A DNA stretch of 64,000 nucleotides, taken from positions 88,667,681 through 88,731,680 of the forward strand of contig NC_030681.2 in the NCBI RefSeq assembly GCF_000004195.4. The letters run 5' to 3'. The position numbers and the translations under genes are program-made. The DNA is from Xenopus tropicalis (lineage: Eukaryota; Chordata; Amphibia; Anura; Pipidae). Of this stretch, positions 34,166 through 46,636 are shown one piece after another; position 1 is the stretch's first letter; every line of letters begins with the position of its first letter. Under the pieces are notes generated by a model. It made no database searches. It saw nothing but the letters and a program-made list of their open reading frames with translations, and was not told the origin of the DNA.

Positions 34166-36494
34166 ATACCTACACATTCTTTTAAATAGAAGAAAAAGGT
34201 AGCCAGGCTACATGACAAGAGCTCCCCACTATCCAGAGAGGATTTTTGTTCAACATAGATCTGCATTTCTTAAGGTTTTTGTGCTTGGCCACGGTCCAAG
34301 CACAACACAATACATGGGTCGTGGTACTATCTGACAGGGTAAATTAGGCCCTATCTGAATATGGAACAGCAGCTGGCATGATTATCTATATTTTGGAAAG
34401 TGTAGCAGCAAAAGGGTTACGTCTTGTTAAGGACAGCTGTTAGTGAAAGTGCTGGTTATTAGAGATAGTTAAGCCCCAGATGTGCCGATATATATATGCA
34501 GACTATGATAGGCTAACCACATCTAGGTATGATCAGATGGTACAGTAAAGAGGGGATATAGAGCAGTTAACTGTGGGGTACTTACCCTTACCTTTTCTTC
34601 AGAGGAACAGGCTGCAAGGCTTAATAATAAAATATATTTACTTTATAGATTCAATACTTACCAAAAAAGCTGCGGCCTTTCTCCACTAATATTTAAAATG
34701 GTATGTTGTGTATCATTTATATAGGTTAAGTCCAGCTTGCTAGTTCCATGTCATGCAAAAGGGCCAATAGCGCTCTCTGCACTAGAAGAGCCAAAATTCT
34801 AATGTATAAATGATACATTATCTGCTCTTAAAGTAACCAGGGGCAGCTTTTTTGTTTCTCAATTCACTTCATGGCAGCAGGACCCCTGCTCTTATGCCAC
34901 ACCCTCATCATCTGGATTGTAGCTTCCCAGGTCCTTTTTGGGTCTGTCAGAGTTCATTTTTCAGGTGTTTTTGAAGCTCTTTTGTTTATTTTTATTACAT
35001 TTACTTCGTCTGTGAAATGGGAAGGATATTAGTACCTGCAAAGAAGTCTGGGGAGCAGCAGGCATGCAGTAAACCAGACAGTAGTGGATGCTGCTGATAT
35101 GCAGGCTAAGAAAAAAAGCCAAGGAATTATGGGGCACAGGAGTCTCCTCACAGAGTTTAGGGAAACCAGAGTTTAAAAGGCTTGGTAGTTTCCCTATATG
35201 CCAGAACAGATGATCCCACAGACCATTTCATGTTAGAATTTCTGGTGTCACCTCCCTGTATTATCCAAGTTCTGTGCAGTGTATCACTATGGAGGAAATT
35301 TTTGCTGAGGTGGGAGTTTTCACTGTTGATTTCTTTTATATGAATTTTAGCTACTTTTGTAAAGTAAGTTGTAAACTGTTGTATTTTGGAATGATGAAAG
35401 TTTTATTTTGTTAGTGTTTTTATTTTTTCTTAAATTAAGATCTGCTTTGTAATTCATGGCAAGGCTGTTATACCAAATGCATTAAAAAAGAAAAAGAAAA
35501 AAGCTTTACTGCAACATGAGTAAGGTATTTAGTTAACTACTACTTAGGAACAAGATATCCTTACTAAGCTCACACAGTATATGCATTTGAGCTGATCTGA
35601 GTAACTACAAAGGCAAGTAACTGCTGGAGTTTGAGGATACAAGCTGAGTAAATAATTATGACTTATCATGTTATGAAACTATTGGCCAGGTATTCGTTGA
35701 TCTTGTCAGCTAAATTACCAGGGCCAGAACTTGGGGTAGTCAGAAGAGGCACTTGCCTAGAGAACACAACCCAGCCAGCTTTTTGAAAATTACATTCATC
35801 CAAGCAGCCAGACCATGCAATTCATCATTATATACGTCAGCTATCTATTGCAACTCTCTAAATGAGTTATCATTAAGCATCAAGAACGGTTATCTACAGC
35901 TGATCCACATATTTTTGCATTTGTTCTCATGCAATTAGAACCTTTTATTCAAAGAGCAATAACATTCATATTCACACTCAGATATTTTAAAATAGCTTAT
36001 ATTTCTTTTTGCTCACCTTGTTTCCACATTTATAAGTAGCCAAAAACATGTTACCCAAGCACGCAAAAGAACCCACATTGGTGCAATTACACACAAAGCA
36101 CCTTTTAGGCAATTTTTAACTGTAAAATAAGTCATGTTTCCACGTAACTATAGTTTTGCTCATGCATTTTCTGGCATTTAGTATGCATGTGAATGGGAGC
36201 ATTTTCTGGTACTGGCAATTTGAATTAGCCATGAAAGTGTGGCATTAAAGCACCCTGTGTACTATTATCCTCAATCTTATATTTCTATCCTATTGGTTTT
36301 CCCTTATTTATCAGGCAGACTACAAAGAATATTGCCTTGTCAAAGCTACAGCTCTGATAGTTTTTCACTAACAGGTAACTAACCACAATGACCTGGGCCA
36401 ATTTGATTTGAGTAATTTTGTTCAATTATTCTGGAAACTGATTATGTCCTGAATCAAAAATGATCTAAGAATATCATTTTGCAAACACCATATA
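34166..36494. other. Unannotated DNA, no gene recognised
   Basis: No exon or RNA gene is visible. A short inverted pair (GTATCATTTATATA near 34709 and TATAAATGATAC near 34804) suggests a small hairpin repeat. Confidence 0.4.
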
Positions 36495-38101
36495 CAGTGG
36501 CTTGCAAAAGTATTCGTGCCCCCTTGAACTTTTCCACATTTTGTCCCATTACAGCCACAAACATGAATCAATTTTATTGGAATTCCACGTGAAAGACCAA
36601 TACAAAGTGGTGTAGACGTGAGAAGTGGAACGAATATCATACATGATTCCAAACATTTTTTACAAATAAATAACTGCAAAGTGGGGTGTGCGTAATTATT
36701 CAGCCCCCTGAGTCAATACTTTGTAGAACCACCTTTTGCTGCAATTCCAGCTGCCAGGCTTTTAGGGTATGTCTCTACCAGCTTTGCACATCTAGAGACT
36801 GAAATCCTTGCCCATTCTTCTTTGCAAAACAGCTCCAGCTCAGTCAGATTAGATGGACAGCATTTGGGAACAGCAGTTTTCAGATCTTGCCACAGATTCT
36901 CGATTGGATTTAGATCTGGACTTTGACTGGGCCATTCTAACACATGGATATGTTTTGTTTTAAACCATTCCATTGTTGCCCATGCTTTATGTTTAGGGTT
37001 GTTGTCCTGCTGGAAGGTGAACTTCTGCCCCAGTCTCAAGTCTTTTGCAGACTTCAAGAGGTTTTCTTCCAAGATTGCCCTGTATTTGGCTCCATCCATC
37101 TTCCCATCAACTCTGACCAGCTTCCCTGTCCCTGCTGAAGAGAAGCACCCCCAGAGCATGATGCTGCCACCACCATATTTGACAGTGGGGATGGTGTGTT
37201 CAGAGTGATGTGCAGTGTTAGTTTTCCGCCACACATAGCGTTTTGCATTTTGGCCAATAAGTTCCATTTTGGTCTCATCTGACCAGAGCACCTTCTTCCA
37301 AATGTTTTCTGTGTCCCCCACATGGCTTGTGGCAAACTGCAAACGGGACTTCTTATGGTTTTCTGTTAACAATGGCTTTCTTCTTGCCACTCTTCCATAA
37401 AGTCCAACTTTGTGCAGTGCACGACTAATAGTTGTCCTATGGACAGATTCCCCCACCTTAGCTGTAGATCTCTGCAGCTCGTCCAGAGTCACCATGGGCC
37501 TCTTGGCTGCATTTCTGATCAGCGCTCTCCTTGTTCGGCCTGTGAGTTTAGGTGGACGGCCTTGTCTTGGTAGGTTTACAGTTGTGCCATACTCCTTCCA
37601 TTTCTGAATGATCGCTTGAACAGTGCTCCGTGGGATGTTCAAGGCTTTGGAAATCTTTTTGTAGCCTAAGCCTGCTTTAAATTTCTCAATAACTTTATCC
37701 CTGACCTGTCTGGTGTGTTCTTTGGACTTCATGGTGTTGTTGCTCCCAATATTCTCTTAGACAACCTCTGAGGCCATCACAGAGCAGCTGTATTTGTACT
37801 GACATTAGATTACACACAGGTGCACTCTATTTAGTCATTAGCACTCATCAGGCAATGTCTATGGGCAACTGACTGCACTCAGACCAAAGGGGGCTGAATA
37901 ATTACGCACACCCCACTTTGCAGTTATTTATTTGTAAAAAATGTTTAGAATCATGTATGATTTTCGTTCCACTTCTCACGTGTACACCACTTTGTATTGG
38001 TCTTTCACGTGGAATTCCAATAAAATTGATTCATGTTTGTGGCTGTAATGTGACAAAATGTGGAAAAGTTCAAGGGGGCTGAATACTTTTGCAAGCCACT
38101 G
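36495..38101 (-). mobile_element. Complete Tc1-like transposon of IR/DR type
   Basis: The 1,607-bp element starts CAGTGGCTTGCAAAAGTATTC and ends with its inverse, flanked by TA on both sides (36493-36494 and 38102-38103), the Tc1/mariner target. The inverted repeats are long, about 215 bp each (36495-36710 and 37889-38101), and differ at only about half a dozen positions by eye. Each carries an outer and an inner copy of GGGGGCTGAATA(A/C)TT (about 36509-36524, 36694-36710, 37888-37904, 38073-38090), the IR/DR arrangement used by transposases of the Sleeping Beauty type. One open transposase gene lies between. High arm identity and an intact gene indicate a recent insertion. Confidence 0.95.
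36713..37732 (-). CDS. Tc1-like DD34E transposase, full length
   Basis: This 339-aa protein would bind the terminal repeats and cut and paste the element into TA sites. Residues 1-50 form the first paired-type helix-turn-helix (YKKISKALNIPRSTVQAIIQ), followed by an AT-hook-like QGRPPKLTGRTRR (57-69) and a second helix-turn-helix (about 70-115, HRTTISRALHKVGL). The catalytic triad is complete: D152 in LWSDETK, D243 in QQDNNPKH and E278 in LNPIENLW, with exactly 34 residues between the last two, i.e. DD34E. The glycine-rich box KYGGGSIMLWGCFS (185-198) is present. Length matches active family members (about 340 aa). The ATG lies about 155 bp inside the right inverted repeat, and the stop falls just beside the left inner repeat. 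There are no stops or frameshifts, so the gene may encode active enzyme. Nuclear action is known for the family; activity here is inference. Confidence 0.95.
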   Translation of the reverse strand: MKSKEHTRQVRDKVIEKFKAGLGYKKISKALNIPRSTVQAIIQKWKEYGTTVNLPRQGRPPKLTGRTRRALIRNAAKRPMVTLDELQRSTAKVGESVHRTTISRALHKVGLYGRVARRKPLLTENHKKSRLQFATSHVGDTENIWKKVLWSDETKMELIGQNAKRYVWRKTNTAHHSEHTIPTVKYGGGSIMLWGCFSSAGTGKLVRVDGKMDGAKYRAILEENLLKSAKDLRLGQKFTFQQDNNPKHKAWATMEWFKTKHIHVLEWPSQSPDLNPIENLWQDLKTAVPKCCPSNLTELELFCKEEWARISVSRCAKLVETYPKSLAAGIAAKGGSTKY

Positions 38102-38103
38102 TA

Positions 38104-39360
38104 TATCCAGTGGCATAATGTATCTAAGTTACAACAAATTTGTACAATCTGTAGTCATGTGGCATATAATTTTACATTTAATGTTCCAGAATGAAATATT
38201 TTGGATTTTTACAGTAATATTAAACTTCTTCCTTGCTCTAATGCCGCCCCCCCCCATCCATGATTTATTTGAATTGTAATCTTCTTCAGCTGTGGGTGCT
38301 TTGGTAAAGAAGTCAGGCATGGGAAATGGCAAAGACCCAACAGAATGGAGGCACTTTTAAATAAGAGTTCCAGCCTACCAACTCTTTACCTTTACTCCAA
38401 GCCTGATTTAACTTCTGAAGACATGAATTAAGATATACCAACTCCCAATACAGATAAGTAACACAAGCATGATGAGCGTTTACTTAAATTAGAGCCAATG
38501 CACATACAAAAGTTACAATACTGTATATTTGGGAAACCACTAAAACCATTGTGCTTGAACTTATTTTGTCTTAGATCAGTAAGCTATATACTTTCTCTGT
38601 ATTGGATAACATCAGTACAGAGATCATCTCTTGTGAGCTTTAGTCCTGCCAATAATTCATATAGCTAATTGTTCTTTAAACACTAAAACAGCACAGAAAG
38701 TTGTGGCAATTTATAGGAGAACAATAGTATAAATCATTACCACCTACCTACAGCAGTGCACTGTGTTTCCCAAGATGTATGTGTTGGTATAGCAGCAGAT
38801 GAAGATCTTGGTAATTATGTCAGGGAACAATAATTTGATTGATGCAATGTTCTCTCAGGGAACAATGCATATTGTACCTGCAGTAGTCCATCAAAAGATT
38901 ATTGACATTCTGTGGCTCTTTACTATAACGTTTCAGAGCTCAGACTTACTCTTGGGAGTTGGATTAGTAATACTGACAAAAATAAATGTAAAATTCTGTG
39001 AGGACACATAACTAAACTGGTTTCAGTTCTCTATTATAGTGATAGAAGCAATTTCATGAATTCCTCAGTGCAATCTATGACTTGCCCAGGGCAAATAAAC
39101 TCCACTTAAAAGCCATCTAACCTTCAACCTGCCAGATCCAAAACAAACCTTCATTTTTTTGTTTTTAAAATTGGATTTTTTTTCGCCTCTCTGAAATAAT
39201 TTAATAGTTTTACTCATAAGCCCCTTATAAACCCAAATTGAGCAATGCTTCCTCTAAGCCTTCCCTCTGTGCTTTAGAAAAGTGCATTAACCATTTCCTG
39301 CTGCATAAATTCTGACATTGTATAGCAATATATTCATTGTAAAGCAATATATTCCTTGCT
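38104..39360. other. Unannotated AT-rich DNA
   Basis: No gene is recognised. It includes a C-run at about 38246-38255. Confidence 0.4.
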
Positions 39361-39600
39361 TTCTTATAACACTTTATTTATATAGTGCCAACATATTTCA
39401 CAGTGCTTTATAGGAGATTATGCATCATTCACATCAGCCTCCGTCCCAGTGGAGCTTACAATGTAAATTCCTCATTAACATTCACATACACTATTGCTAT
39501 CTGGAGCCAATTTACCTTCTTGGGAGTATGGAGGATGTGGGAGAAAAGTGAAGGAAACATATGCAAACTTGGCCGGGTGGGAACAGTCCCTTCAACCCCC
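39361..39600. repeat. Dispersed frog repeat (TTTATATAGTGCCAACAT)
   Basis: ACTTTATTTATATAGTGCCAACATATTTCACAG and the later TGGGAGTATGGAGGATGTGG resemble a very common amphibian dispersed repeat whose consensus reads through GCGCTTTATA and GGATGTGGGAGGAAAC. The class is uncertain; it is probably the 3' end of an old retroelement. Confidence 0.45.
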
Positions 39601-40261
39601 CCGTACAGCATTTTATATACTTGTTGGTGCTTTGCCTATGCAAGTTAATCTTATTTACATGCAACATAAGGACTGAAACATTTGGTCATATATGTCAGAA
39701 CTGCCTGACCATTACTTCACTACACAGGTTCCTCAGAAGAACAAGATCTGGTTGGCCAATAAACTTCCGCATCCACATTGCTTGCAAGGCAAATATACCC
39801 TGTTTGGCTGATCATACTATGTTTGAAGAGACAAATCAGCAGTGTGAATATTAGCATTTTATAATCATAGCCTGTAAGATATTGAGGTCTGGGATCTTAA
39901 AAATACCGGATCCCAGGCATCGCAACCTAAAGCTTCCTTTTCCTTTTTAAGAGCTCAAGCCATCCACTACTGATTATAACTATAACATATCAATGTGTGA
40001 AGAAAACAAAGAGAAAACAAAGAGAAATACATTTGTAAATGTTATTGGACATATTGTTATTGTGCTAATATTACATTACATATGCATGTAATTTTAATAT
40101 TCTAAATAAAGGTGGGGGGGGGGAAAGAATTTTCTAATCTACGAATATAAAATAAATATCTCTTGGAATCACAAACCTTTTTCAGTCATTAAAAAAAGAG
40201 GGTCAAATATAATGGCATGCAATAAGATACCTACAGTATATGAGAAAGAGACACTTGTAAT

Positions 40262-40497
40262 AAGCAACGATGGGCCTCCTCGACTGACATGTGATCAGCC
40301 AGGTTTGATTTTTCCGTCGGATTGGGGACCGTATCAGCTCACTGATGCAGTCCCAAACTGACTGCGCATATACCCTATGGCCAAATGATTGAATTAGCCC
40401 AATGTTGTCCAGCTTTGGGTGGGCATATCGGGGGAAGATGCGCTTGTTTGGTGACCTTGCCAAATGAGTGAATCTTACAGTGTATGGCCACCTTTAG
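40262..40497. mobile_element. MITE of the GGTGGCCATACACG family, copy 1
   Basis: The right end CAGTGTATGGCCACCTTTAG matches the family ends below, and the interior CCAAATGATTGAATTAGCCC is shared with 40621-40795. The left boundary is uncertain. Confidence 0.5.
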
Positions 40498-40620
40498 ACA
40501 GTCACTGTTTATTAGGCTGGTAAAATGTAATGCTATTTCTGTAATGGGCTTTAATGATAACAGCACACAGAGTCTCTTGGGAACATGAAAATTTATCACA
40601 ATCAATGATCAATGCCTTAT

Positions 40621-40795
40621 GGTGGTCATGCATGGGCAGATTTTAGCTGACAATTTGGGTCCTTTAGACCAATTTGTAGTATGCCCACAGTAATTTGCGG
40701 GCCAAATGATTGAATTAACCTGAAATCGCCCACCCTGGGCATATCAGAAGAAGATCCACCAAACATGCGAATGTTCCCGCATATGGCCACCTTTA
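40621..40795. mobile_element. MITE of the GGTGGCCATACACG family, copy 2
   Basis: Left GTGGTCATGCATGGGCAG and right GCATATGGCCACCTTT are inverted relatives, giving a complete ~175-bp element. GGGCCAAATGATTGAATTAA aligns with copy 1. Confidence 0.6.
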
Positions 40796-41509
40796 CAGTG
40801 ACAGCAGCAATGGGTTTTATGTGAAACAGTTTCAGGTGCTTGATTGTCACGATTCTACATGTAAGGATTGTGTTGAACAAAACACCCCAGGTGCTATTAG
40901 CCCAACACAAGTACAGGGGTACAGAGGTATATGAACAGTAGACCAATGGGGACAATTTATTAAATTTATTATTTACATTTTGCTCATCACTAGTGACACA
41001 TGATCAATCACAATATATCTAAAAGTTTGTAATCTATGCCCCATCTCCATAAAATGCAGCAAAGGCCTTGTGCTTTTATTGGGTCATGTAACTCTTTTGT
41101 GACTTATACTGTCTTTATATTTTATAATGGGGGTTATACTATTATTTTTCTAAATACACACACATATATAGCTTATGAAGGCACATGCAGTAAGAGCCCT
41201 GGCTAGCCGAGGGCCATAAACAACACTGAAGTATGAAGCAGATTTTTTTACACAGTATTGACAGAAACAGGAAACCCTATTCTGGCCATACAGTACCACC
41301 ACAGATTCAGTTTGGGATGTTTTAATCAAAGGCACATAATGTTCTTTCCAATTCCGTATTAAAAATTAATTTATGTATTCCCTGGCAAAGGGTAATAAAG
41401 CCATACCACAGCCTTGCAAAAATTACTCCACCCTTTGCCTTTTTCTTTAATTGTAATGTTCACATTACCTTACTTAATGGTATGTTTAGTTTGTTGGGGG
41501 TATCCTTAA
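40796..41509. other. Unannotated DNA
   Basis: TTTTGCTCATCACTAGTG near 40978 resembles the end of the AGTGATGAGC MITE family. Nothing else is recognised. Confidence 0.35.
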
Positions 41510-42206
41510 TGGAGAAGGATCTGGGGTTTTTTGTAGATCCAGGCAGTGTCATTCTGTGGCTACTAAAGCAAATAAAGTGCTGTCTTGTATAAAAAAGGGC
41601 ATTGACTCAAGGGATGAGAACATAATTTTGCCTCTTTATAGGTCCCTGGTAAGGCCTCACCTTGAGTATGCAGTGCAGTTTTGGGCTCCAGTCCTTAAAG
41701 GATATTAATAAGCTGGAGAGAGTGCAGAGACTTCAACTAAACTGGTAAAGGGGATGGAAGATTTAAACTATGAGGTTAGACTTGTGAGGGGACATGATTA
41801 CTCTGTACAAGTACATTAGAGGGGATTATAGGCAGATAGGGGATGTTCTTTTTTCCCATAAAAACGATCAACGCACCAGAGGCCACTTTTGATTAGAGGA
41901 ACGGAGCTTCCATTTGAAGCAGCGTAGGTGGTTTTTCACGGTGAGGTTGGGGAATGCCCTTCCTAGAGATGTGGTAATGGCAGATTCTGTTAATGCCTTT
42001 AAAAGCAGCCTGGATAAGTTTTTGAACAAGCAGAATATCCAAGGCTATTGTGATACTAATATCTACAGTTAGTATTGGTGGTTGTATATATAGTTCATGT
42101 ATGTGAGTGTATAGATTGGTAAGTATAGGTTGTGTGTGCTGGGTTTACTTGGATGGGTTGAACTTGATGGACTCTGGTCTTTTTTCAACCCTATGTAACT
42201 ATGTTT
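41510..42206 (+). pseudogene. CR1 LINE 3' portion, internally deleted
   Basis: It starts in the MEKDLGVFVD segment (ATGGAGAAGGATCTGGGG) and continues through SCIKKGIDSRDENIILPLYRSLVRPHLEYAVQFWAPVLK to the C-terminus FKSSLDKFLNKQNIQGYCD and the 3' UTR ending CCCTATGTAACTATGT. Short deletions after GGGCTCCAGTCCTTAAAGG and in the LSRLGLFSLEKRRLR region break the frame. It is the same subfamily as the 13-14.8-kb copy and is 5'-truncated and dead. Confidence 0.8.
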
Positions 42207-43711
42207 ACTGTTCTGTCCTTGGGGCACATGAGATAGTAGATGTTATTCCTCTTATACCCAGTGTTCCTTAGGATAAGTCTGGTGGCATAAGAGTGGACTA
42301 CTTTTTAATGCTACATAGTCAGATGCAATTTTTATTTTTTGGCGGATCAGATCCATCTCTTTTTAAATTGACATTTTAATGGTATATACATGATAAGTTT
42401 AACTTACAGACACCTTCATGGAATCTGCATTCTTTCATTGCTACATCTCAAGGGTGGTCTGGTAACAGTCTGTAAATATGAACAACTGATTCTCTTTTAT
42501 TGCTTGCCAATGTTTATATTTTATTGTAATTTATCTTTTTATAGTGATTAATCTTTGTATATAGTATATGTGTTAATATAATTTCATTTGCTTTGCATTT
42601 AGCATTTGTCCTCATTCTAATGCTTTTATATTTTATGTAGATATAAATTATGCTACATTTAAAGATAAAATAAATCGTCCTGCTAAAGAAAGCTATGCCC
42701 TTAAATAAAAGAAGAAAGCATTTTGGTTGGCCTTTGCCAGTGGGAAACATCACAAAAGAAGGTTAGTTGATACTTCTTGCTTGCGTTAAAGATGTAACTA
42801 ACAAAATGAAAATGTTCCACTAAAACAGTTGTTTTCCTACCAGTCTCTCGCCCAAGGATTTAAGTACCTATCTCCATATGCTTTTTTACATTTACAATCA
42901 AAACCATTTGGGATCAGGCACCAGAAATAGCTGCTGTGATTAAACTAAGGAATAATCTCAGTGAATAACTGGAGACATCTTGCTTTGATATCTGGAATCT
43001 GACTACTGACAGATGTCCTCTAATAAAGAAAAAGATTGAACGCAGATTCATTTTCACAGATTTCTTTTTGATTTTCAGCTCTTTGAACAGTTTTACCAAA
43101 TCTTACTGAAAACTACTTTAAAATAAATAAATCCAAAGCAAATGAATCAATGTTACTTTCATGCAGTAAATTGTATTGCTAAGAAAAATATCAAATTTGT
43201 TTGCTTCAGTTGCTTTCCTTTGTATCTAAAAGAGAAAAACAAAACATATGTTAAAGTGAATTTGAAAAGATCATTTATTTTTAATGCTTGCTGAACTGTA
43301 TAGATCCAATTAAGAGTTACTAAAAAGGGCTAATTTTAGAACGGAAGCACACATTCTTAAGAAGAGTGCATATTGACACTAATCACAAAGATGAACAATG
43401 CACTATTGTGCCCTTGGATGGCAGGGAACACTGTAATTGTCACCACCCTGAACCTGATGGTAATTTAAGGGTAACCCTAGTAGTCACCCTGACTTACACC
43501 AAAGAATTTAGATGGTGTTGCCACTAATAATGTTGCTTGCATTAGTGTGCCAGAAGTGTAACTCATAAATGCTAAGATGCCTGTACTGGTGCATTGTGGA
43601 ACCGGAACTTACCCGGAACAATTCTGGATTTTGCATCTGAAAAAATACACTGCATTTTAAAATATTACAGACTTTGGTAAGCAAATATGGAGGACTCTAG
43701 AGTGCAGAAGT
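42207..43711. other. Unannotated AT-rich DNA
   Basis: No gene or repeat is recognised. Confidence 0.4.
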
Positions 43712-44024
43712 TACAGTATGGGATCCGTTATCCGGAAACCCGTTATCCAAAAGTTTTCAAATTACGGAAAGGCCATCTCTCATAGACTCCATTATAAGCA
43801 AATCATTTTGATTTTTAAAAATGATTGCCTTTTTCTCTGTAATAATAAAACAGAACCTTGTACTTGATCCCAACTAAGATATAATTAATCCATATTGGGG
43901 GCAAAACAATCCTATTGGGTTTATTAATGTTTAAATGATTTTTCAGTGGACTTAAGGTATGGAGATCCAAATTACGGAAAACCCCAGGTCCCGAGCATTC
44001 TGGATAACAGGTCCCATACCTGTA
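43712..44024. mobile_element. hAT-like MITE (TACAGGTATGGGACC family)
   Basis: TACAGTATGGGATCCGTTATCC at the left and CAGGTCCCATACCTGTA at the right are inverted ends. The interior AACAGAACCTTGTACTTGATCC and AAACAATCCTATTGGGTTTA align with 52866-53197. This is one of the commonest Xenopus MITEs. No clear TSD is seen. Confidence 0.7.
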
Positions 44025-44104
44025 CTTAGAAAAAGGAAATTGGGAAAGGCAGATGATGGACAAAATGTATTAACTATTTAAATGTTCATTTTGTAACACA
44101 GGTG

Positions 44105-44220
44105 CTAAATTTCACAGTAGCAACCAATCAGTTAGTAGATTTGTACAGTCTACTACAAGTCAGAAATGAAAGCTGATTGGTTGCTATGGGTAACTGCACT
44201 GGTGCAAATCAGCACCTCTT
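44105..44220. repeat. Hairpin repeat around GCAACCAATCAG
   Basis: AGTAGCAACCAATCAG at 44119 is inverted as CTGATTGGTTGCTATGG at 44171. The same CAATCAG-type motif appears in the repeats at 14950 and 51650, so this is a related short MITE. Confidence 0.5.
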
Positions 44221-46057
44221 TTCACCTGTTAAAATCAGACAATTACTATGAATAACTGTTTCATTTAAAAAAATCATTTTATGAATGCAACTATACAATT
44301 AGTGTATTCTTATGAATACTGTATATCCATATTATATACAGTATATACAGTATATACTGTATATCCATATTATATACAAAGTGTTTATAGCCTACTATAG
44401 AATTATCTTTGCTAAAATTAGTACCATATGTATTTTTTCCACAGGAGTTTGAAATGCATTTAATCTTGTTGTTACAAGTGTTAGAGGTAGCAAAGGTACA
44501 TGCAACCATGGGGATTCTACATTTGATCAGGAACATGTTTTTCTCAGTTTGGCATCTGCGTGGATTAGTGATTAATTACATTTGTGTGCTCACAAGGGAC
44601 GGACACATATATGGGACAGTTTCAATGCAAAAATACATTGAGGTGATGACAAAACTGCGTAGCTTTGCCCACAGTATATTTGCCATCTAACCTCAAGTGA
44701 GCATGGTTGGCTGTGATCCATTGTCTAAGCCTGCTTCTCGTTCCCTAGCTTTAGTTTCCTACTTTACTTTTGCCCTAGCTTTTACTTTTGCCTGCATGGC
44801 TTGATTAATGGCGCTTATTATTTAAATAGATGGCTAAGATATCAAGAAGTCTGGTCTCAACTTTTCAAACCCAGGAACCTTTATAGCTTAAAATAAAAAA
44901 ACATTCAAGTTCTCAAGTACAAACATTCTTCTACATCACAGTACCTTACAGAAAATGGATGTGGGAAATGGTTCTCCTTATTTTGCTCTGCTGCTGGAGA
45001 AATGTTCCTAGATCATTTAGTAAATTGTGTAATCTGATTTATTTTCCCTTGGAAGCATCCAAACATCTGTTCGGAACGTCTCATAATGAGGACTGGAGTG
45101 AATAGGTTAACAAATACTGCTGAGCAAAGAACAAAATTGTGCCAAGCTTAATGATGCTACAACACTGTTCAGCTCTTACCAATAAAGGAACTAATGAGAG
45201 GTGCCTTATGCAGAATCATTTTAGGAAATTAACAGTCTGTGTAAGAACTTGTGTACCTAAAAGTTCATATGAAACATATTGTACCCAGTTGTCTAAGCAC
45301 ATAAAGATTAATAAGCCTGTACTTGTGTAAGTGTACTTACTATAGCAATGTGAATAATATAGCTAATCATTATAGAAGCAAAGTGCACGATACAAAGGTA
45401 ATTCTTTATTTCAAAGTTATGTAACCTAGAATACTTACCAACCTAATGCAAGCAGCAGCATACCATCACTGTTTAGTTTTCAGCCCATCTATAAGCCCTT
45501 GTAGTAGCCTTTTAATAATACTGCCAGTGTCAAATCAAAGTACTAATAACATAATCTAGCATCCTCTCTATTTAGTAGTGGATTGCATGCTCCTATGTCT
45601 TATCTAGTTCTGTTTAGACTTTTTTCACTTCTTACTTTGGGAGAGGTTTTACAACTTTCTTTTTTCAAAGAGTTTTTGAAAGGATTATTACTCTGTACCA
45701 GGCAAACAAGGAAACATTTTATAGGTCTGCAGCATATCATTTGTGCTTGGATCAGTTTGCAGTTGAATGTCTTGAGCAGACTTAATATTGTATATTCTAG
45801 AATGTGTTTGTTGGCCCCTGGCATTTAATGTATTCAATGTATTTTCTAACATGCCTTTGCTTTTGTGCGTGTATCTTTATAGGCAGCAGATGCTTCTCTT
45901 TGCCTCTACATCCTTCTGGGTAATGCTATTGTACTTCTACATCTTGAAGTTCTCAGAACCCAAAATAAGCTACAAGTAAAAAATGAGGTTCATTATTACA
46001 TCTACACCTAACAATTGTTTGTACCTTGTAAATAAATGAGCACTGTGTAGCCTTACA
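44221..46057. other. Unannotated DNA with TATA-type low complexity
   Basis: A TATACAGTATATACTGTATA palindromic microsatellite lies near 44333-44366. No gene is recognised. Open frames around 44409-44690 and 45583-45828 lack domain features. Confidence 0.4.
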
Positions 46058-46061
46058 CATA

Positions 46062-46457
46062 GGGGCAGATTCATCAAAGTACGAGTTCGAATCCCAAAAT
46101 GATTAAAATTCGGATTAGATACAATAATTTCTGATGATCGGAAATGTCACAAAAATGCTTACAGAAAATTGTAATAGTCACAATAATATCGTATTGGTGA
46201 TCCAAAAGTCACATAATTTTCGTATCCAAACGATCGGAAAACGGCAGTAAAACCTTTCTGACTTCTGTGCATGTTTTTGGAAGCCTCCTATAGGCCTCAA
46301 TGGCACTCTGCAGCTCCAACATGGCCCAAGGAAAGTCAAGATACCGAAGCTTGAATGAATCCAAAACTTTTCGCAAAAAATACGCACAGTACGAAAACTT
46401 AGAAAAATTATGATTTTTTTGTATTCGGATTCAATCGTACTTGAATGAATGTGTCCC
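46062..46457. mobile_element. Harbinger-like MITE, copy 2
   Basis: The ends are GGGGCAGATTCATCAAAG and the inverse of GAATGAATGTGTCCC, with ATA on both sides (46059-46061, 46458-46460). GAAGCCTCCTATAGGCCTCA and CAAGGAAAGTCAAGATACCG match copy 1 at 9066-9494. A TTCGAATCCC string near the left end mimics a tRNA B box. Confidence 0.65.
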
Positions 46458-46522
46458 ATAGAATGCCATTCATATTATTGTGATCCCTGCTCCGTAAATA
46501 ACAAACTGCTGCTTAGAAAGTA

Positions 46523-46636
46523 TTAGGGCCATGGCCCATGAGACATTTTGTTGCCCCTTATAAATGGGAGTTTAGTTGCCCGCAGTAGGGAAGATTTATT
46601 GTGGGACACAAAATGTCTTGTGTGCCATCACCCTAA
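46523..46636. mobile_element. Small MITE (TTAGGGC...GCCATCACCCTAA)
   Basis: TTAGGGCCATGGCCCATGAG and TGTGTGCCATCACCCTAA are inverted ends, and GACATTTTGT pairs with ACAAAATGTC inside them. Length 114 bp, non-coding. Confidence 0.65.

Noticed and set aside
36944..37607. Open frames on both strands within the transposase gene
   Set aside because: They are shadows of the 339-codon transposase frame, which has full family motifs.
46075..46100. tRNA B-box-like GAGTTCGAATCCC
   Set aside because: It sits inside a MITE, with no A box, acceptor stem or cloverleaf around it.
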